50,582 bases of DNA, taken from assembly GCA_946999385.1 (NCBI GenBank), contig CAMQCZ010000014.1, forward strand, positions 1-50,582. The letters are read 5' to 3'. The translations under genes were made by a program, and so were the position numbers. Source of the stretch: an uncultured Lachnoanaerobaculum sp. GTDB taxonomy: Bacteria; Bacillota; Clostridia; Lachnospirales; Lachnospiraceae. Each line of letters begins with the position of its first letter. Within the stretch, counting starts at the first letter, position 1. The notes beneath the pieces are model-generated. The model saw only the letters and a program-made list of their open reading frames with translations. It searched no databases and was not told the origin of the DNA. Shown piece after piece: positions 35,179-43,683 of this stretch.

Positions 35179-36183
35179 TCAATTATAGATTTTCTCTATT
35201 TTAGTTAAAAATTCATCACTTAAATATGATTCTAATTTTATTTTTGTGCTTTCATTTAATATTTCTTTTTTTGAATTTAAATATTGAACATAAGCCATTG
35301 CACACCAAGTAAGCCCTCTGATACAATTTAGCTTTATAAATATATATGTAGCTTCTTTTAAATATTTAACATCAAAATAACTATCTACTAATTTAAGATA
35401 TTTATCAATAAAAGCATCTATGATATTTTTTTCTAAAATAATATCAGTCTTCCAAAAAGTTGTAGTCGGTGCTAAAAAATGCCCAAGATCCTGTGCCGGT
35501 AAGGAATAGATAGGCTTTTCCCAATCTATAAGATAATCATTTTCATTAGTATTCATTAAAAAATTTGTCGAATTAAGCTCAGTATTAATAATGCACTTAT
35601 ACTCATTATCAAAATTATTTTGCTTTTCTATTTTTCTTGCTTTTGATAATAATATTTTTAATCTACTTTTTATATCATTTTTAGCTATATCACTATTTAA
35701 ATAAATATCCAACATATTATCACATTCATCAAGCATAAATTTCATACTATTATCACTTTTTATAAGCTCGTTGTTATTGCATTCTAATGTATGAATATTC
35801 GCTAATATATTTGTAACTCTAAAAATCTCATTTCTATAATCAAGGCTGTGTCCATTTAAATATTCTATTACTAAAATCCCCTTATCTATATATTTTTTAC
35901 TATCATCCAGATAATAAATTTTTGGAGTTCTATTACTTTTTTCTAATAATTTTAAAGCATAAGCTTCATAGCTTGCTTGCTTAATCAAATTCATCTGAGA
36001 AGCATAATTTATTCTTAAAATCAACTTTTTATTCCAAATAGGATGAAAAAAAAGTAAATTTACATTATATTCTCCTTTAGCCAAAAATTCATATTCCTCT
36101 ATCCTTTGCTTAGGTAATTCTAAAGAATTTCTATATTCTTCACTATTTATCAATTTTTCTATTAAGCTCATATAATACATCAT
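35179..36183 (-). CDS. APH/choline-kinase-fold phosphotransferase
   Basis: 334 residues, cytosolic. It has the aminoglycoside-phosphotransferase/choline-kinase layout: N-lobe with RINYASQ near the nucleotide Lys region, hinge ILVIEYLNGHSLD, catalytic loop and metal-binding LIDWEKP. The catalytic loop reads INTELNSTNFL where classical members have H-x-D-x4-N; the Asp is replaced by Glu and the His by Asn, while the Asn that binds metal remains. The downstream DLGHFLAPTTTFWKTD stretch is strongly patterned. The gene overlaps the transferase fusion as ATGA, so the two act in one pathway. The substrate (an alcohol, aminoalcohol or sugar) is unknown. Confidence 0.75.
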   Translation of the reverse strand: MMYYMSLIEKLINSEEYRNSLELPKQRIEEYEFLAKGEYNVNLLFFHPIWNKKLILRINYASQMNLIKQASYEAYALKLLEKSNRTPKIYYLDDSKKYIDKGILVIEYLNGHSLDYRNEIFRVTNILANIHTLECNNNELIKSDNSMKFMLDECDNMLDIYLNSDIAKNDIKSRLKILLSKARKIEKQNNFDNEYKCIINTELNSTNFLMNTNENDYLIDWEKPIYSLPAQDLGHFLAPTTTFWKTDIILEKNIIDAFIDKYLKLVDSYFDVKYLKEATYIFIKLNCIRGLTWCAMAYVQYLNSKKEILNESTKIKLESYLSDEFLTKIEKIYN

Positions 36184-37526
36184 CTTACATCCTTATATAA
36201 TTTCGATATAATATTTATATCAACTCCAGCTCTAAACATTTTTCTAAGCCTATTCATCTTCCACATTAATTTTAATTTTTCATAAAAATTGCCTTTAAAT
36301 CTCCTTGTACTTGTATAAATTCTTTGTTTTGTCATACCAATTTTTATTTTTTTCTTCTTTAATTCTAATGAAAAATTATAATCCTCCATAATTGGCAAAG
36401 TTTTAAATTGTCCGATAGAAAAAAATAAATCTCTATCAACAATAATACCCTGATCACCGAACATAATTTTTCTATCAAAAACTCTATGATTACTTATATA
36501 TCTGCATATAAACATAAGTAAAGAATGACTTTTAAAAGCTATACCGAAACAGGCAGCCCTATATAAAGCCATAACCTGTTTTATTTGTTGTAAAGGATTA
36601 TCAGGCAATTCACTATCACAATGTAAAAAAAATAAAATATCAGCCTTAGATTTATTAGCTCCATAATTCATCTGGCGACTTCTTCCCTTTTCAGAATTTA
36701 ATATTATAAACTCTTTATTTATTAAATTTAATGTATTATCCTTACTACCGCCATCAACAAAAATAATTTCACATTTATCTTTAATTTTATATAAATCCTG
36801 TTGCAATTTTAGAATTGTATTTTCTTCATTATATGTAGGTATAATAATTGCTATCTTCATACTTTTTATCAAAAATCTACCTAAATATGAATGTCTTAAT
36901 TTTTCATCTCTTCTTAAAAAATTCCTAAAAAATTTTATATCATTTTTAGTATCAATATCTCTATGAGTCTTAATGATTTCAAAGCTTTTATTATTCTTAT
37001 TAATTATATTCAATGTATTTGTTAATACTGTATTATTACCATATTTTTTTATTTCAAAAATATATTTATATATATTCTTTAAACCTATAAGATAATATCC
37101 ACCATCTTTTGTCGGACCTAATATTATATCATTTTTTCTCAAATATTTAAAAGCAAGTTCAATATCATAATTAGTAAGCATTGGTATATCGCTGCCTATT
37201 AAAACAATATAATCATAAGAACTTTTTTTGATATAGCTCATAGCATTAAACATTTTCAATCCAATATTTTCACCTATTTGCCTTATATATTTTTTGTTTT
37301 CTCCAAAAATTCTTTTTAAAATTTCTATATTATTCTCATAAGCACCAGGTAAATCATAAAAAATAAATATATCTATATTTTCTAACTTAGATATAACTAA
37401 ATTTAAATCCTTTAACATTGCTATATGTAAATCCCTGCACTCTTTAGGATTAAAATAAGGCATAAGTCTTGTTTTGGTATGATTTTCTATCGGTACTCTT
37501 GTAAATATAATAAGTGCTTTTTTCAT
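36180..37526 (-). CDS. Fused transferase: TIGR04282-type (DUF2064) + TIGR04283-type glycosyltransferase
   Basis: 448 residues with two GT-A-fold units. Unit 1 (about 1-210) starts KKALIIFTRVPIENHTKTRL and has IGSDIPMLT and GPTKDGGYYLIGL, the DUF2064/CofC-like family listed as TIGR04282. Unit 2 (about 223-448) starts MKIAIIIPTYNEEN, with VDGGSKDN (257-264) and the DxD-like HCDSE (302-306); it matches the GT2 family TIGR04283. Both families were first described near radical SAM/seleno-domain proteins and are now often named arsenosugar-biosynthesis glycosyltransferases. No radical SAM partner is encoded here. The internal Met before unit 2 could be an old start, so this looks like a fusion of two neighbouring genes. 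Confidence 0.85.
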   Translation of the reverse strand: MKKALIIFTRVPIENHTKTRLMPYFNPKECRDLHIAMLKDLNLVISKLENIDIFIFYDLPGAYENNIEILKRIFGENKKYIRQIGENIGLKMFNAMSYIKKSSYDYIVLIGSDIPMLTNYDIELAFKYLRKNDIILGPTKDGGYYLIGLKNIYKYIFEIKKYGNNTVLTNTLNIINKNNKSFEIIKTHRDIDTKNDIKFFRNFLRRDEKLRHSYLGRFLIKSMKIAIIIPTYNEENTILKLQQDLYKIKDKCEIIFVDGGSKDNTLNLINKEFIILNSEKGRSRQMNYGANKSKADILFFLHCDSELPDNPLQQIKQVMALYRAACFGIAFKSHSLLMFICRYISNHRVFDRKIMFGDQGIIVDRDLFFSIGQFKTLPIMEDYNFSLELKKKKIKIGMTKQRIYTSTRRFKGNFYEKLKLMWKMNRLRKMFRAGVDINIISKLYKDVR

Positions 37527-37533
37527 ATTATCC

Positions 37534-38508
37534 TCATATAAATTTAGTTTTCAATCTATTTAACCAACTATATTTAGTATCAGCCACTTCATTTGTTCCT
37601 AAAATAATAGGTAAAAAATGTGAAACATTAGTACAATTTTGTATATAAAAATTACCCGCACAGGTACCGCAATATGTTAAAATTTTATTATGATTTTCAT
37701 TTTTTAGCTTTTTAGGCATATCCAAAGCTAATCTTTTTTCTTTTACGACAGCACATCCACCAAGACCACAACATTGTACATTTTTTACATAGTTAAACTT
37801 AGAGTTAATAAAAGGCATAATAAATTCTAACCATTTTTTATTTTCTCTATCAGGGCAGGGTAAAAATATATCAAAATCAAAATTTATCCTTTCACCAATA
37901 CCTAATTCATATAATTTTTCATAAATAGTTTTAATTTTTACATTCAGTCGATTTCCAAAATGATAATAACAATTAGGACATATCAATATCAATTCTTTTA
38001 TATCATTTTTTTCAATATAATTATTGATATTGGTCAATATTCTATTTTCATCTTTATCAAGTCCAAGCTCTGCTATAGGTTTACCACAGCAATCATAAAC
38101 TGTATCAATATTATCTAAAGCTTTTAATAATTTTGAAATATAACTTGTTGTTATTGGAAAAAAGGAAGGAAAATTGCAGCCGGTAAATAATAATGCTTTA
38201 GACTTTGCTTTTGAATAATTTTTAAAAATATAATTTCTCTTTTCTATAAGTATACCGGAATATCCTTTTTGTTTAAGCTTATATTTTTTATTATTAGTTT
38301 CACTTACCCTCATATTAAGTATAATTTGTTTGCCATCTATATTTTTGGGACAAACTCTAGTACATTCACCACATAAAAAGCAATTATATGCTAAATCTTT
38401 TAATATATTAATATCACCTATGCTTATATTATATTTTGTAAGAAAACTACAATGCTTAGTACACAATTTACAATTTATACATTTTGTATAGTCGATATGT
38501 TTATCCAT
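37534..38508 (-). CDS. Double-[4Fe-4S] and CCG-domain oxidoreductase subunit
   Basis: 324 residues. Two ferredoxin-type cluster motifs are complete: C10, C13, C16, C20 and C43, C46, C49, C53, the last followed by Pro. The rest carries two Cys-rich CCG-type segments: TGCNF...DCCGKP and ICPNC...QCCGLGGC, as in heterodisulfide-reductase B, glycolate-oxidase GlpC and LutA-type subunits. No flavoprotein or dehydrogenase partner is adjacent, so it may work alone as a disulfide or sulfur reductase, or with a partner elsewhere. It overlaps the TVP38 gene by 8 bp and precedes the fused transferase by 7 bp. Confidence 0.85.
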   Translation of the reverse strand: MDKHIDYTKCINCKLCTKHCSFLTKYNISIGDINILKDLAYNCFLCGECTRVCPKNIDGKQIILNMRVSETNNKKYKLKQKGYSGILIEKRNYIFKNYSKAKSKALLFTGCNFPSFFPITTSYISKLLKALDNIDTVYDCCGKPIAELGLDKDENRILTNINNYIEKNDIKELILICPNCYYHFGNRLNVKIKTIYEKLYELGIGERINFDFDIFLPCPDRENKKWLEFIMPFINSKFNYVKNVQCCGLGGCAVVKEKRLALDMPKKLKNENHNKILTYCGTCAGNFYIQNCTNVSHFLPIILGTNEVADTKYSWLNRLKTKFI

Positions 38509-39184
38509 TATTTGCTTCCTTATCTACTATATATTTTTTAAAAATAAATGCCAGAAAAAAAACTATTATTGCTATTATTATTGCAGAAATAATATAGATA
38601 TTTCTTTTTTCAGGATTTGAAATCGAAGCAAAGGCTACTGTATACATAGCTGTGCCTGGTAAAATAAAAATAAAACTAAAAATTGAATATGTAAAAAAAT
38701 TTATATTAGTTATTCCATATGCAAAATTTTGCAAATTAAAGGGAAATATAGGAACTAATCTCGTGAGCATTAAAATAAAAACTTCACTTTTATTTATATA
38801 ATCAAAAAGATATTTTTTTATATATTTATTCTTTATAACTATAGGCTTGAGTTTCTCTTGTAAAAAATAACGTCCTATGATAAATGACAAAATTGCACCT
38901 AAGCTTGCAGAAAAAGTACATAAAAATGTACCATAAACAGCACCAAACAAAATACCGGCTATCATTGCAAAAGTAATACCGGGTAATGCAAAAAAAACAC
39001 TGCCTATAATTGTAAAAAATATATATACTAAGCTTGCATAAAAAATATTATCATTAAGTCTACTTTTGATTTCTATTAATTTATTTATATTTAAATAAGA
39101 TGAAAGCTTGAAAAATTTATTTAATATATAAATTAAAATAACTAATAATATAAAAATAAGTATTTTTTTATTTTTTCTTTCCAT
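38501..39184 (-). CDS. TVP38/TMEM64 (DedA-like) membrane protein, second copy
   Basis: 227 residues, five to six membrane segments. Family core: FFALPGITFAMIAGILFGAVYG, SASLGAILSFIIGRYF, MLTRLVPIFPFNLQNFAYG and FIFILPGTAMYTVAFAS. First gene of the four-gene operon running to 35179; GAGG precedes the ATG. It differs clearly from the copy at 33634-34341, so this is not a recent duplication. Two such proteins next to a YnjBCD-like importer parallel YdjX and YdjZ of E. coli. Confidence 0.85.
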   Translation of the reverse strand: MERKNKKILIFILLVILIYILNKFFKLSSYLNINKLIEIKSRLNDNIFYASLVYIFFTIIGSVFFALPGITFAMIAGILFGAVYGTFLCTFSASLGAILSFIIGRYFLQEKLKPIVIKNKYIKKYLFDYINKSEVFILMLTRLVPIFPFNLQNFAYGITNINFFTYSIFSFIFILPGTAMYTVAFASISNPEKRNIYIISAIIIAIIVFFLAFIFKKYIVDKEANNG

Positions 39185-39200
39185 GTAAACCTCAAAATAT

Positions 39201-39257
39201 ATAAAAAACTATATTAGATCTTTTGATATTGTAAAATATATCCAATCTAGTATAGTT
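39201..39257 (-). terminator. Intrinsic terminator after citrate synthase
   Basis: Long inverted repeat AACTATATTAGAT (39207-39219) / ATCTAGTATAGTT (39245-39257), 12 of 13 pairs, 25-base loop. On the minus strand it ends in GTTTTTTAT, a good T-run. It sits 65 bp past the citrate synthase stop and just before the TVP38 start, so it may also act as an attenuator for the next operon. Confidence 0.6.
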
Positions 39258-39322
39258 CTTTTATTTTAAAATACAAATAGAAAATAATGATTAATAAGTA
39301 GCTTAATAGAAAATATATATAA

Positions 39323-40663
39323 TTATCTATCTTTTATTTCTATATATTGATTAATATCCCCTACATATTTTGTTGCAGGTCTCATTATTTTACCATCGTA
39401 TAATTTATTTTCTATATTGTGTGCTATCCATCCTATTGTTCTTGCACAAACAAACAAAGGTGTGTATAAATCTTTTGGAATTCCAAGCATATCATAGGCA
39501 AATCCACTATAATAGTCTACATTATTACTTATAGTAGTACCTTTTCTTTCAAAAATAATTTCCTTCACCAATTTTTCAAATAAAATATAAAATTTGAATT
39601 CTTCATATCTATTTTTCACTTTAGAAACTTTTTCACAGTAAGATTTTAATAACTCAGCTCTAGGATCACTTATTGTATATACTGCATGTCCAAAGCCATA
39701 TATCAAACCTGATTTGTCAAAAAATTCTTTATCAAGTATTTTATATATTATTTCTTTTATCTTTACTTCATCATCTGTTATTCCAATTACTTTAATAATT
39801 TCTTTCATCATAGCAGATACACTTATATTAGCACCACCATGTTTTGGTCCCTTTAATGAACCTATGCTTGCCGCTATGCTTGAATATATATCAGTTCCGG
39901 TTGATGATACTACAACATTAGTAAAAGTAGAATTATTTCCTCCGCCATGATCAGCATGTATCATAAGAATAGTATCTAATAAATCAGCCTCTTTTTTATC
40001 AAATTTACCATCAGCTCTAAGTAAATGTAAAATATTTTCAGCTATAGAATATTCCTCTTTAGGATAATGTATAAATAGACTATCAAGATGAAAATGATGC
40101 ATTTTGGATTGATAAGCATAACACATAATAGCCGGTATCTTAGCTACTATTGATAATCCTTTCAATAAGCTTGCAAAAACTTCAACATTATCAGGGTCAT
40201 CATCAAAATTATATAATGATAAAACTGAGGTTTGTAAAATATTCATAAGATTTTTACCGGGCATTTGTAATAAATTAACTTCAAGAAAATTTTTAGGTAA
40301 TTTATACATTTTTCTAAATATCTTAGAAAAATTATCCAGTTCACGTCTTGATGGCAAAAATCCAAAAAGTAAAAGAAACATAATTTCTTCAAAGCCATTT
40401 GTATTTCCTATATTTCCATTAACTAAATCTGTAAGTGAATATCCTCGATAATATAAAAAACCATCTGTATTTGTTTTTTTGCCATCTATTATATCATATC
40501 CTACAACATCACTAATCTTAGTAAGACCTACTATTACTCCTGTTCCATCTTCATTCCTAAGTCCTTTTTTTACCCCGAATTCTTTAAATAAAGGATTTGG
40601 AATATCAGTATAATACTGACTTTTACCAAATTCTTGGGCCAAAAAATTATCTGTCATCAACAC
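39323..40663 (-). CDS. Citrate synthase
   Basis: Condenses oxaloacetate and acetyl-CoA. 446 residues, the longer clostridial type with an N-terminal extension. Catalytic segments: HADHGGGNNSTF, KGPKHGGANISV and YGFGHAVYTISDPRA. Start GTG at 40663 with GGGGGA 9 bases upstream; an ATG two codons later is the alternative. No other TCA-cycle gene is adjacent, so the likely role is 2-oxoglutarate/glutamate supply. 2-methylcitrate synthase activity cannot be excluded by sequence. Confidence 0.9.
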   Translation of the reverse strand: MLMTDNFLAQEFGKSQYYTDIPNPLFKEFGVKKGLRNEDGTGVIVGLTKISDVVGYDIIDGKKTNTDGFLYYRGYSLTDLVNGNIGNTNGFEEIMFLLLFGFLPSRRELDNFSKIFRKMYKLPKNFLEVNLLQMPGKNLMNILQTSVLSLYNFDDDPDNVEVFASLLKGLSIVAKIPAIMCYAYQSKMHHFHLDSLFIHYPKEEYSIAENILHLLRADGKFDKKEADLLDTILMIHADHGGGNNSTFTNVVVSSTGTDIYSSIAASIGSLKGPKHGGANISVSAMMKEIIKVIGITDDEVKIKEIIYKILDKEFFDKSGLIYGFGHAVYTISDPRAELLKSYCEKVSKVKNRYEEFKFYILFEKLVKEIIFERKGTTISNNVDYYSGFAYDMLGIPKDLYTPLFVCARTIGWIAHNIENKLYDGKIMRPATKYVGDINQYIEIKDR

Positions 40664-40721
40664 AATAGAAATCCCCCATATTTTTTTTAAAATTTATAAA
40701 ATGCAATAAAACTTAATATAT

Positions 40722-41357
40722 TTAAATATCATAGCCTGTTAAAGATAAATATTTCAAAATCAATTCAACTGCGGCATCAAGATCCAGCTTGGTAGTATTT
40801 ATAGGTAAATCATATCTACTCATATCATTCCAAGAAAGACCTGTGTAATATCTATAATACTCATTTCTTACTTTATTAATTTTTTGTACTCTCGAAAGAG
40901 CTTCTTTCTTATCTACGCCATCAACGTCTATGACCCTATTGACTTTAGATGTTAAATCTGAATATATATATAAGCTTATAAAATTGTTAAAACCTGTTGA
41001 AGATAATACAAAATCCGAACAACGTCCTATCAAAATACATGACTCTTCCAAAGCTAATTGTTTGATAACTTTACTTTCAAATCTAAATAAATTATCAGGA
41101 TTTGTTATATCAACCTTTATATTAGGATTTTCTAAATGTGATTTAACTCCTCCAATAATTTTATATAAAATATTATTACCCGGTCTTTCATCATTCATTC
41201 TAAAATATTCTTCTGCAACTGCAGATTTTTCTGAGGCTAATTTTAGTATATCATCATCATAATATGGTATGTTTAACTTTTTAGATAATTTTTTACCTAT
41301 AATTTTACCTCCGCTACCATATTCTCTATTAATAGTTATCACTAATTTCTTATTCAT
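40722..41357 (-). CDS. Cytidylate kinase-like protein
   Basis: 211 residues. P-loop near the N-terminus (NREYGSGGKIIGKKL), then YYDDDILKLASEKS, ILIGRCSDFVL and a Tyr/Arg-rich lid region NEYYRYYTGLSWNDM. It belongs to the cytidylate-kinase-like family (PF13189) common in Clostridia, which is distinct from the essential Cmk and has no proven substrate. An AAGGAGG before the ATG is perfect. It lies between parC and citrate synthase. Confidence 0.85.
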   Translation of the reverse strand: MNKKLVITINREYGSGGKIIGKKLSKKLNIPYYDDDILKLASEKSAVAEEYFRMNDERPGNNILYKIIGGVKSHLENPNIKVDITNPDNLFRFESKVIKQLALEESCILIGRCSDFVLSSTGFNNFISLYIYSDLTSKVNRVIDVDGVDKKEALSRVQKINKVRNEYYRYYTGLSWNDMSRYDLPINTTKLDLDAAVELILKYLSLTGYDI

Positions 41358-41436
41358 ATATTACCTCCTTAACTGGAAATATATAAGCATCTTATAAAAA
41401 AATATAGCAAAAAAATCTTTAAAATACAATATATTT

Positions 41437-43674
41437 TTATACCTTCAATTTTGTTCCCCTATCATTTCTATGTCCTTTTTTATATTTATTTAAATAGATT
41501 TCTCTATTATTTATAGTAATTATTTCATCTTTTGATAATAAATAAATATTTTTTATATTTTCATCCTTAGCTAATTTCATACATTTTTCACCCTTACTCA
41601 TCTTTTTTAATAATTTTATTTCTTCAATACTCAATCTTAATAAATAATTTTTATCTGATAATATAAATATATCCTCTTCATTATTTTGAATGAGCTTTAT
41701 ATCAATTAAAATATCATCATTATTTAATTTAGTAGAAAGTGTGATTTTATTTTTTGTAATAAATTCATCAAAGTTTGAAATTTTTATAAATCCATTTTTT
41801 GTTAAAAATAAAAGTTTATATGCTCTTAAATAATCAAAAGAATTTATAAGGAGTATATTTTCCTTAGAAGAATCAATTTTCGTTTTATTATCTATTGGTA
41901 TTCCTTTATCCTTCAGCTTCATAACTGATAAATCTGAAATTTTTAATTGGTGTAAAAATCCTGAATCTGTAAATATATATATTTTATCACTACTCATTAT
42001 AGGAATAATATATTTATATTCTTGTTCAATTATTGCATTATTTCTATCATAAGTATTTTTATCTATTAATTTAAAATATGCAAATTTATCCATTATAAAA
42101 ACTAATTCTCTATCTTCTACTTTTATATCTTCGATAATAATTTCTTTACTATTTTCTATTTTTGTTCTTCTAGGAGTTCCATATTCATTTTTTATTTGTT
42201 CTAAATCTTTAATGATAATCTCATTCATTGTATTTTTAGATTTTAATATTTTTTCATACTCTTTTATCTTTTTTATACTTTCATTATTAGCTTTTATTAA
42301 TGCTTTTATTTCTAAGCCTATTAATTTATAAAGCCTCATATCTAAAATTGCATTTGCCTGCTTTAAAGAAAATTTGAGATTTTTTGCAAAATTTTCATCT
42401 TCTTTATGTTTAAATTTAATATTTGAAATATCTCCGGTAGTAAGACAAGCTCTTGCACAATCAATATTTTTTGAACCACGTAATATAGCTATAATTAAGT
42501 CTATAATATCACAAGCTCTTATAAGCCCTTCCTGAATTTCTTTTTTTTCCAGCTCATTTTCAAGTAGTATATTATATTTTTTAGTATTATTTTTATATTG
42601 AAAATCCAAATAATATGATAAAATATCTCTTAAACTTAAAATTTCAGGTTTACCTTCAGCTATAGCTAAAATATTTACACTAAATGTATCTTCAAGCTTT
42701 GTTTTCTTATATAAGATTGATTTTATTCTTTCAATATCAGCATCCTTTTTTAATTCTAAAACAATTCTGGTACCATCTTTATCTGATTGATTGCTAATAT
42801 CAACTATATCATTTAAAATTTTATCTTCAACCAATTTTGAAACATCAATAAGAAATTTATTTATCCCCTGTCCTATCATCGTATAAGGTATTTCACTTAT
42901 TATTAATTTATCTCTATCATTTTTTCTTCTTCCAAGCTCCACCTCTATTTTTGCACGAAGCTTTATTTTACCTACTCCACTTTCATATATATTTAATAAT
43001 TCGGCTTTGTTACTTATAATTGCTCCTGTAGGAAAATCAGGACCATGTAAAAATTTTAATAAATCAGCAGTTGATAATAGAGGATTATTAATATATGCAA
43101 TACAAGTATCACAAATATCTGAAAGATTATGTGGAGGTATATTGGTAGACATACCGACAGCAATACCTTCAGCACCATTTACGAGTAAATTTGGAACACG
43201 TGCCGGTAAAACTTCAGGTTCAAGCTCTGTTTCATCATAATTGGAAATAAAATTCACAGTTTTATCTAAATCTTTCAAATATACATCTTGAGTGAACTTT
43301 TGAAGCTTAGCCTCTGTATATCTCATTGCCGCAGCTCCATCGCCCTCAATAGATCCAAAATTTCCATGACCATCAACTAATGGTATACTTTTTTTAAATG
43401 TCTGACTAAGAATAACCAAAGTTTCATATATTGATAAATCTCCATGAGGATGATATTTACCCATAGTATCACCAACTATACGAGCCGATTTTCTATGTGG
43501 CTTATCATAATTTAATTTTAATTCACTCATATCATATAAAACTCTTCTTTGTACCGGCTTTAAACCATCACGTACATCCGGTATTGCTCTGTCTGTAATA
43601 ACACTCATTGAATAATCAAGATATGATTTTTGCATTTCATCTGAATATTCACTTTGTAAAATAATCTCCGGCAT
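41437..43674 (-). CDS. parC: Type IIA topoisomerase subunit A (ParC/GyrA-like)
   Basis: 745 residues; breaks and rejoins DNA via Tyr119 in AAAMRYTEAKL. The N-terminal winged helix, tower and coiled coil are followed by a beta-pinwheel C-terminal domain that lacks a clear GyrA box (QRRGGRG-like), which favours a topoisomerase IV-type enzyme. The quinolone-contact loop reads GKYHPHGDLSIYE: Leu80 stands where most ParC/GyrA proteins have Ser (or Thr), Glu84 is normal for ParC. It begins 9 bp after parE. Gyrase would be a second pair elsewhere in the genome. Confidence 0.92.
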   Translation of the reverse strand: MPEIILQSEYSDEMQKSYLDYSMSVITDRAIPDVRDGLKPVQRRVLYDMSELKLNYDKPHRKSARIVGDTMGKYHPHGDLSIYETLVILSQTFKKSIPLVDGHGNFGSIEGDGAAAMRYTEAKLQKFTQDVYLKDLDKTVNFISNYDETELEPEVLPARVPNLLVNGAEGIAVGMSTNIPPHNLSDICDTCIAYINNPLLSTADLLKFLHGPDFPTGAIISNKAELLNIYESGVGKIKLRAKIEVELGRRKNDRDKLIISEIPYTMIGQGINKFLIDVSKLVEDKILNDIVDISNQSDKDGTRIVLELKKDADIERIKSILYKKTKLEDTFSVNILAIAEGKPEILSLRDILSYYLDFQYKNNTKKYNILLENELEKKEIQEGLIRACDIIDLIIAILRGSKNIDCARACLTTGDISNIKFKHKEDENFAKNLKFSLKQANAILDMRLYKLIGLEIKALIKANNESIKKIKEYEKILKSKNTMNEIIIKDLEQIKNEYGTPRRTKIENSKEIIIEDIKVEDRELVFIMDKFAYFKLIDKNTYDRNNAIIEQEYKYIIPIMSSDKIYIFTDSGFLHQLKISDLSVMKLKDKGIPIDNKTKIDSSKENILLINSFDYLRAYKLLFLTKNGFIKISNFDEFITKNKITLSTKLNNDDILIDIKLIQNNEEDIFILSDKNYLLRLSIEEIKLLKKMSKGEKCMKLAKDENIKNIYLLSKDEIITINNREIYLNKYKKGHRNDRGTKLKV

Positions 43675-43683
43675 AATATTCTC

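Noticed and set aside
28759..39184. Arsenosugar or selenoneine biosynthesis cluster
   Set aside because: The transferase families carry arsenosugar names, but no radical SAM ArsS, ArsM, SelD, SenA or SenB-like gene is present, so the label is not adopted.
40931..41262. Plus-strand open frames of 60-170 codons opposite minus-strand genes along the window
   Set aside because: They lie wholly within well-supported genes, have no ribosome binding sites and arise from the base composition.
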